A stretch of DNA of 36,542 bases from UBA1426 sp052034085 (GTDB lineage: Bacteria > Bacillota > Clostridia > Peptostreptococcales > Anaerovoracaceae). Below the pieces are notes generated by a model. The model worked only from the letters and a program-made list of their open reading frames with translations, ran no database searches and had not been told where the DNA came from. Below, in pieces: positions 33,248 to 36,542 of this stretch. The stretch spans positions 1 to 36,542 of the forward strand of contig JBPOJA010000028.1 in assembly GCA_052034085.1 (NCBI GenBank). The letters run 5' to 3'. The translations under genes were made by a program, and so were the position numbers. Every line of letters starts with the position of its first letter. Within the stretch, counting starts at the first letter, position 1.

Positions 33248-33706
33248 ATGGACAGTATTGATATCAAGATATTGGAACAACTGAAGCTGAATTCGAGAAC
33301 AAGTGCTTCTGACATAGGCGATAAAATCAACATGTCAGTTTCAGCAGTTATTGAGCGCATCCGCAAACTCGAAAGTTCAGGGGTTATTAAGCAGTATAGC
33401 CTGGTCCTGGATGCGAAGCTCATCAGAAAAGATGTGGCAGCCTTTATTTCCATCGGTCTTGAAAGTCCAAAATACAATGAAAGTTTTGTCAGCGCAGTCC
33501 TGAAAAACAATGATATTGTCGAATGTCATTATATTACGGGCGATGCTGATTTTCTTTTAAAAGCAGTTGTAGATTCTACGACATCCCTGGAAAGAGTACT
33601 TAACGAAATAAAAGGCATGCCGGGGGTATCCATGACCAGAACCCTCGTGGTACTGTCTACCGTTAAAAGCGACCATACTGTTCTTCCCGAACCGGACAAG
33701 GTTTGA
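33248..33706 (+). CDS. Lrp/AsnC family transcriptional regulator
   Basis: A 152-residue DNA-binding regulator. An N-terminal winged helix-turn-helix occupies about residues 1-55 (DIKILEQLKLNSRTSASDIG, then SAVIERIRKLESSGVIKQYS), followed by the RAM ligand-binding/oligomerisation domain with IVECHYITGDADFLLKAVV. GAGGTG lies close upstream of the ATG. It is 49 bp before pntAA on the same strand and divergent from the S10 operon. Such regulators often sense amino acids and control an adjacent gene; control of the pnt genes is inferred only from position. Confidence 0.88.
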   Translation: MDSIDIKILEQLKLNSRTSASDIGDKINMSVSAVIERIRKLESSGVIKQYSLVLDAKLIRKDVAAFISIGLESPKYNESFVSAVLKNNDIVECHYITGDADFLLKAVVDSTTSLERVLNEIKGMPGVSMTRTLVVLSTVKSDHTVLPEPDKV

Positions 33707-33755
33707 TGAAGTATATATTAGTATTATGTAAATGTAAAAATGAGGAGGGTTTATT

Positions 33756-34913
33756 ATGATTATTGGTGTACCAAAGGAAATTATGGAAGGCGAAAAAAGA
33801 GTTTCAGCCATTCCCGAAACTGTTGCACAATTAGTAAAAGACGGTGCAGAAGTACTGGTGGAAGCAACTGCCGGCACAGGAGCCCATTTTTCTGATCAGG
33901 AATATATTAATGCGGGGGCTCGCATCGTAGATGATGTTACTGAAATTTATGAAAAAGCAGATGTAATCCTGAAAGTCAAAGAGCCCCAGTTCAATAAAGA
34001 GAAAAATTTACATGAAGTCGATATGATGCATGAGGGCCAGTATCTGATTACATTCCTGCACCCTGCCGCTCCCGTCAATCATGAAATGATTCAGAACCTG
34101 GCTAAAAAAGGTGTTATCGGCCTGACTTTGGATGGTGTCCCCAGAATATCCAGGGCCCAGACAATGGATGCTCTTACATCAATGAGTACCTGTGCAGGTT
34201 ATAAGGGGATGTTACTTGCTGTTAACTCCCTTGCAAAATTTGCTCCGCAGATTTTCTGTGCTGTAGGTATGATTAAACCTGCAAACACCTTTATCATAGG
34301 AACCGGAGTTGGCGGATTGCAGGCTCTTGCCACAGCAAAAAGGTTGGGTTCCGTCGTTACAGCTACGGATATCCGCCCCGATGCTCTGGAACAGGCAAAA
34401 AGCCTGGGAGCCAAAATTGTAGAGACAGGCATTCCGGCTGAGCTTGCAGTGGGACAGGGCGGCTATGCTCTGGCTCTTTCAGAAGAACTCCTGGCCAAAG
34501 AAAGAGAAATGATTAAAGGCTTGCTGCCTGACATGGATATCGTGTTCCTGGGAGCATTGGTCCCCGGCAAGCTGGCACCCAAGCTCATCACTGAGGATAT
34601 GGTCGCCGTTATGGCTCCCGGGTCAGTTATTGTAGACATATCTATCGACCAGGGTGGCAACTGCGAGCTGACTGAACCCGGGCAAACAGTTGTCAGGCAC
34701 GGGGTCACAATCATAGGTATCAAAAATATACCTGGCATGCTGGCCACCAGCTCCACATGGATGTTCGCCAACAATCTGCTCCATCTGGTCAAATATCTTA
34801 TAAAAGACGGCAAGATGGTTCTTGACAGAAATGACGAAATTGTAGCTTCCATCCTCACCACCATCGATGGTCAGGTTGTGCACGAAGGTGCCAGAGAGGC
34901 TATGGGACTTTAA
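33756..34913 (+). CDS. pntAA: NAD(P) transhydrogenase subunit alpha, NAD(H)-binding part
   Basis: The 385-residue soluble domain I of the proton-translocating transhydrogenase, which passes hydride between NAD(H) and NADP(H). The start MIIGVPKEIMEGEKRVSAIP is shared with alanine dehydrogenase. The Rossmann GTGVGGLQALATAKRLG (about 182-198), DIVFLGALVPGKLAP and GSVIVDISIDQGGNCE fit transhydrogenase better, and the following pntAB and pntB settle it. GAGGAGG precedes the ATG. The split PntAA/PntAB form differs from the fused alpha subunit of E. coli. Confidence 0.93.
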   Translation: MIIGVPKEIMEGEKRVSAIPETVAQLVKDGAEVLVEATAGTGAHFSDQEYINAGARIVDDVTEIYEKADVILKVKEPQFNKEKNLHEVDMMHEGQYLITFLHPAAPVNHEMIQNLAKKGVIGLTLDGVPRISRAQTMDALTSMSTCAGYKGMLLAVNSLAKFAPQIFCAVGMIKPANTFIIGTGVGGLQALATAKRLGSVVTATDIRPDALEQAKSLGAKIVETGIPAELAVGQGGYALALSEELLAKEREMIKGLLPDMDIVFLGALVPGKLAPKLITEDMVAVMAPGSVIVDISIDQGGNCELTEPGQTVVRHGVTIIGIKNIPGMLATSSTWMFANNLLHLVKYLIKDGKMVLDRNDEIVASILTTIDGQVVHEGAREAMGL

Positions 34914-34934
34914 TTTAACTTGGAGGATAATATA

Positions 34935-35219
34935 ATGCACCCTTTAGTATATGTCGGTTTGTTTTTAGTGTGTGCGCTGGTGGGATATAAAATAATAACC
35001 AATGTCCCCAGCCTGCTTCATACACCTCTTATGACTGCAATGAATGCCCTGGCGGGGATAGCCCTGCTGGGAGCATTAACTTCTGCGGCACTGGCAGTTC
35101 ACTTCGGCAACACACTGCTTGCATATCTTGCCGTATTGCTGGCAGCTGTAAATATAGCGGGGGGCTTCGGTCTTTCCCACCGCATGCTGAAAATGTTCAG
35201 GCAGAAAGAGGTGAAATAG
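34935..35219 (+). CDS. pntAB: NAD(P) transhydrogenase subunit alpha, membrane part
   Basis: A 94-residue membrane protein that supplies the first transmembrane helices of the proton channel (domain II). Three or four hydrophobic segments are visible, with NVPSLLHTPLMTAMNALAGI and NIAGGFGLSHRMLKMF as family marks. The ATG at 34935 follows GGAGG by eight bases; an in-frame TTG at 34920 lies upstream of that site and is rejected. The stop is two bases before pntB. Confidence 0.93.
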   Translation: MHPLVYVGLFLVCALVGYKIITNVPSLLHTPLMTAMNALAGIALLGALTSAALAVHFGNTLLAYLAVLLAAVNIAGGFGLSHRMLKMFRQKEVK

Positions 35220-35221
35220 AC

Positions 35222-36542
35222 ATGAGCGATACCCTGTATTTCATTCTTTGCGGTATTCTGGGCCTGGGTGTCCTCATCGGCCTTTCCCTGCTCAGTAAGG
35301 TCAAAACTTCTATCGCCGGAAATATGATAAGTATTTTTTGCACCCTGGGAGCGATTGTCATTACTCTCATCAAATACCAGCTGCTTTCGGAGATTGGGAT
35401 ACTTGCAGCTTTAGTTGCCGGTTTAGCTTTCGGCACCTGGTGGTCATTTAAGATTAAAATGATTCAGATGCCTCAGGTAGTTGCCCTTCTCAACGGATTC
35501 GGGGGTGCTGCGGCGGCTCTGGTAGCCATTGTTACTCTGGTGGATGCACCGGGGCTTAGCCTGTTTGCTCTATTCACAGGCGGATTGGCACTGGTGGTAG
35601 GTTCACTGACTTTCACAGGAAGCCTTGTGGCTGCCGGAAAATTACATAAAATTCTTCCCCAAAAATCTGTGGTATGGAAGGGACATCAGGCAATTACAAC
35701 TGTTGCTCTAATCCTCACAATCGTATCCGTTATAGCTATTTCCGTTCCTTCCGATCTTCTGCCCCTGTATGTCTTTCTCGGCCTGCTAGTGAGCGGCTTC
35801 TTTGGCGTGGCTTTTACCATTCGGGTCGGTGGCGCCGACATGCCAATCACAATTTCTTTGCTGGTTTCTCTGTCAGGAGTTGCCGACGGTATTGCAGGCA
35901 TGGCTATTGAGAACGTTTTGCTGGTGGTATTAGGTGGCATCGTTGGCGCCTCAGGACTTTTGCTTACAAAAGTCATGTGCATGGCAATGAACAGACGACT
36001 CAGCGATATTCTGACGGGTAAAACGACCGTCAGCACTGCGGTTCCGGTAAAAAGGCCGGACCTGGCTCCGGTCGCAGTTTCCGAACCTGTTCCTTCAAGT
36101 TCCGAGGATAATGTGTCGACCATCATGAAAAATGCAAAACGAGTCATCATAGTTCCGGGATACGGCATGGCTTTGGCTCAGGCCCAGCAGAAGGTCAGGG
36201 CTCTGGCAGATGTCCTTGAGGCTAACGGGGCTGTTGTGGACTTTGCCATTCATCCCGTTGCGGGCAGAATGCCCGGCCACATGAATGTGCTTCTAGCTGA
36301 AGCCGATGTTCCCTATGAGAAGCTCAGAAGCATGGACGAAATAAATGACGAATTTGAGAATACAGATCTTGCCATTGTTGTGGGAGCCAATGATGTAATC
36401 AATCCCGCGGCAAATACAGCAGTAGATACTCCGATATATGGCATGCCCATCTTAAACGTGGAGAAGGCAAAGAATGCCATCATCTGCAACTACGATCTCA
36501 TGCCCGGCTATGCCGGCGTGGACAACCCTCTGTACCATAAGG
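35222..36542 (+). CDS. pntB: NAD(P) transhydrogenase subunit beta (3' end cut by window)
   Basis: The visible 440 codons cover nearly all of a protein of about 460 residues. The N-terminal half is membranous, with GGADMPITISLLVSLSGVADG inside the channel domain. The C-terminal NADP(H)-binding domain III has VPGYGMALAQAQ near residue 310-321, HPVAGRMPGHMNVLLAEA, GANDVINPAA and GYAGVDNPL. It starts two bases after pntAB with GAGGTG upstream. The reading frame is open to base 36542, so truncation is due only to the window edge. Confidence 0.95.
   Translation, partial: MSDTLYFILCGILGLGVLIGLSLLSKVKTSIAGNMISIFCTLGAIVITLIKYQLLSEIGILAALVAGLAFGTWWSFKIKMIQMPQVVALLNGFGGAAAALVAIVTLVDAPGLSLFALFTGGLALVVGSLTFTGSLVAAGKLHKILPQKSVVWKGHQAITTVALILTIVSVIAISVPSDLLPLYVFLGLLVSGFFGVAFTIRVGGADMPITISLLVSLSGVADGIAGMAIENVLLVVLGGIVGASGLLLTKVMCMAMNRRLSDILTGKTTVSTAVPVKRPDLAPVAVSEPVPSSSEDNVSTIMKNAKRVIIVPGYGMALAQAQQKVRALADVLEANGAVVDFAIHPVAGRMPGHMNVLLAEADVPYEKLRSMDEINDEFENTDLAIVVGANDVINPAANTAVDTPIYGMPILNVEKAKNAIICNYDLMPGYAGVDNPLYHK

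Noticed and set aside
33756..34913. Alanine dehydrogenase (ald)
   Set aside because: The N-terminus is similar, but the later motifs and the adjacent pntAB and pntB identify transhydrogenase alpha.
34920..34934. TTG start for pntAB
   Set aside because: The codon is at the Shine-Dalgarno sequence that serves the ATG at 34935.

Overview
The window reads as chromosomal DNA of an anaerobic, low-to-moderate GC Firmicute of class Clostridia. This rests on the zinc-binding (CxxC) forms of S4, S14, L36 and adenylate kinase, AddA in place of RecB, NhaC, a proton-translocating transhydrogenase split as PntAA/PntAB/PntB, an ECF transporter module near the end of the ribosomal cluster, and strong AGGAGG ribosome-binding sites. 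The genus cannot be fixed from the sequence. No phage, transposon, CRISPR or plasmid signature was seen.

Layout. (1) 1-143: tandem promoters and leader of a stable RNA operon, probably rRNA, pointing left out of the window. (2) 183-1773: nhaC with its own promoter and terminator. (3) 1797-9118: a small-transcript region with addA (-), gpmI (+), cobO and an HI0933-like flavoprotein (-), and a stand-alone universal stress protein (+). (4) 17178 down to 9137: one tightly overlapped minus-strand operon, lipoprotein-ecfA1-ecfA2-ecfT-queT-trmB-dnaE, read from a good promoter. (5) 17191-17308: tRNA-Pro(CGG) on the plus strand with its own promoter, followed by a long inverted repeat. (6) 33058 down to 17423: the S10-spc-alpha ribosomal protein supercluster, rpsJ to rplQ, 31 genes including secY, adk, map, infA and rpoA, read from two tandem promoters. 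(7) 33248 to the right edge: an Lrp/AsnC regulator followed by pntAA-pntAB-pntB, with pntB cut by the window end.

The genes cover translation (ribosomal proteins, IF-1, tRNA, TrmB), transcription (RpoA), protein export and maturation (SecY, methionine aminopeptidase), replication and repair (DnaE, AddA) and energy or ion balance (NhaC, transhydrogenase). The ECF module with QueT, together with TrmB, suggests a link between precursor uptake for tRNA queuosine and tRNA modification.

The most interesting unexplained material is non-coding. The rpsJ leader can fold into a three-way junction closed by a perfect 8-bp long-range helix. The unusually long rpmJ-rpsM spacer folds into an extended four-helix hairpin capped by a GNRA loop, just where the E. 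coli alpha operon carries its S4-controlled element. The flavoprotein gene has a near-consensus promoter so close to its ATG that its mRNA should be almost leaderless. S3 carries an unusual charged tail of about 88 residues. All folds were derived by eye and need covariation testing.
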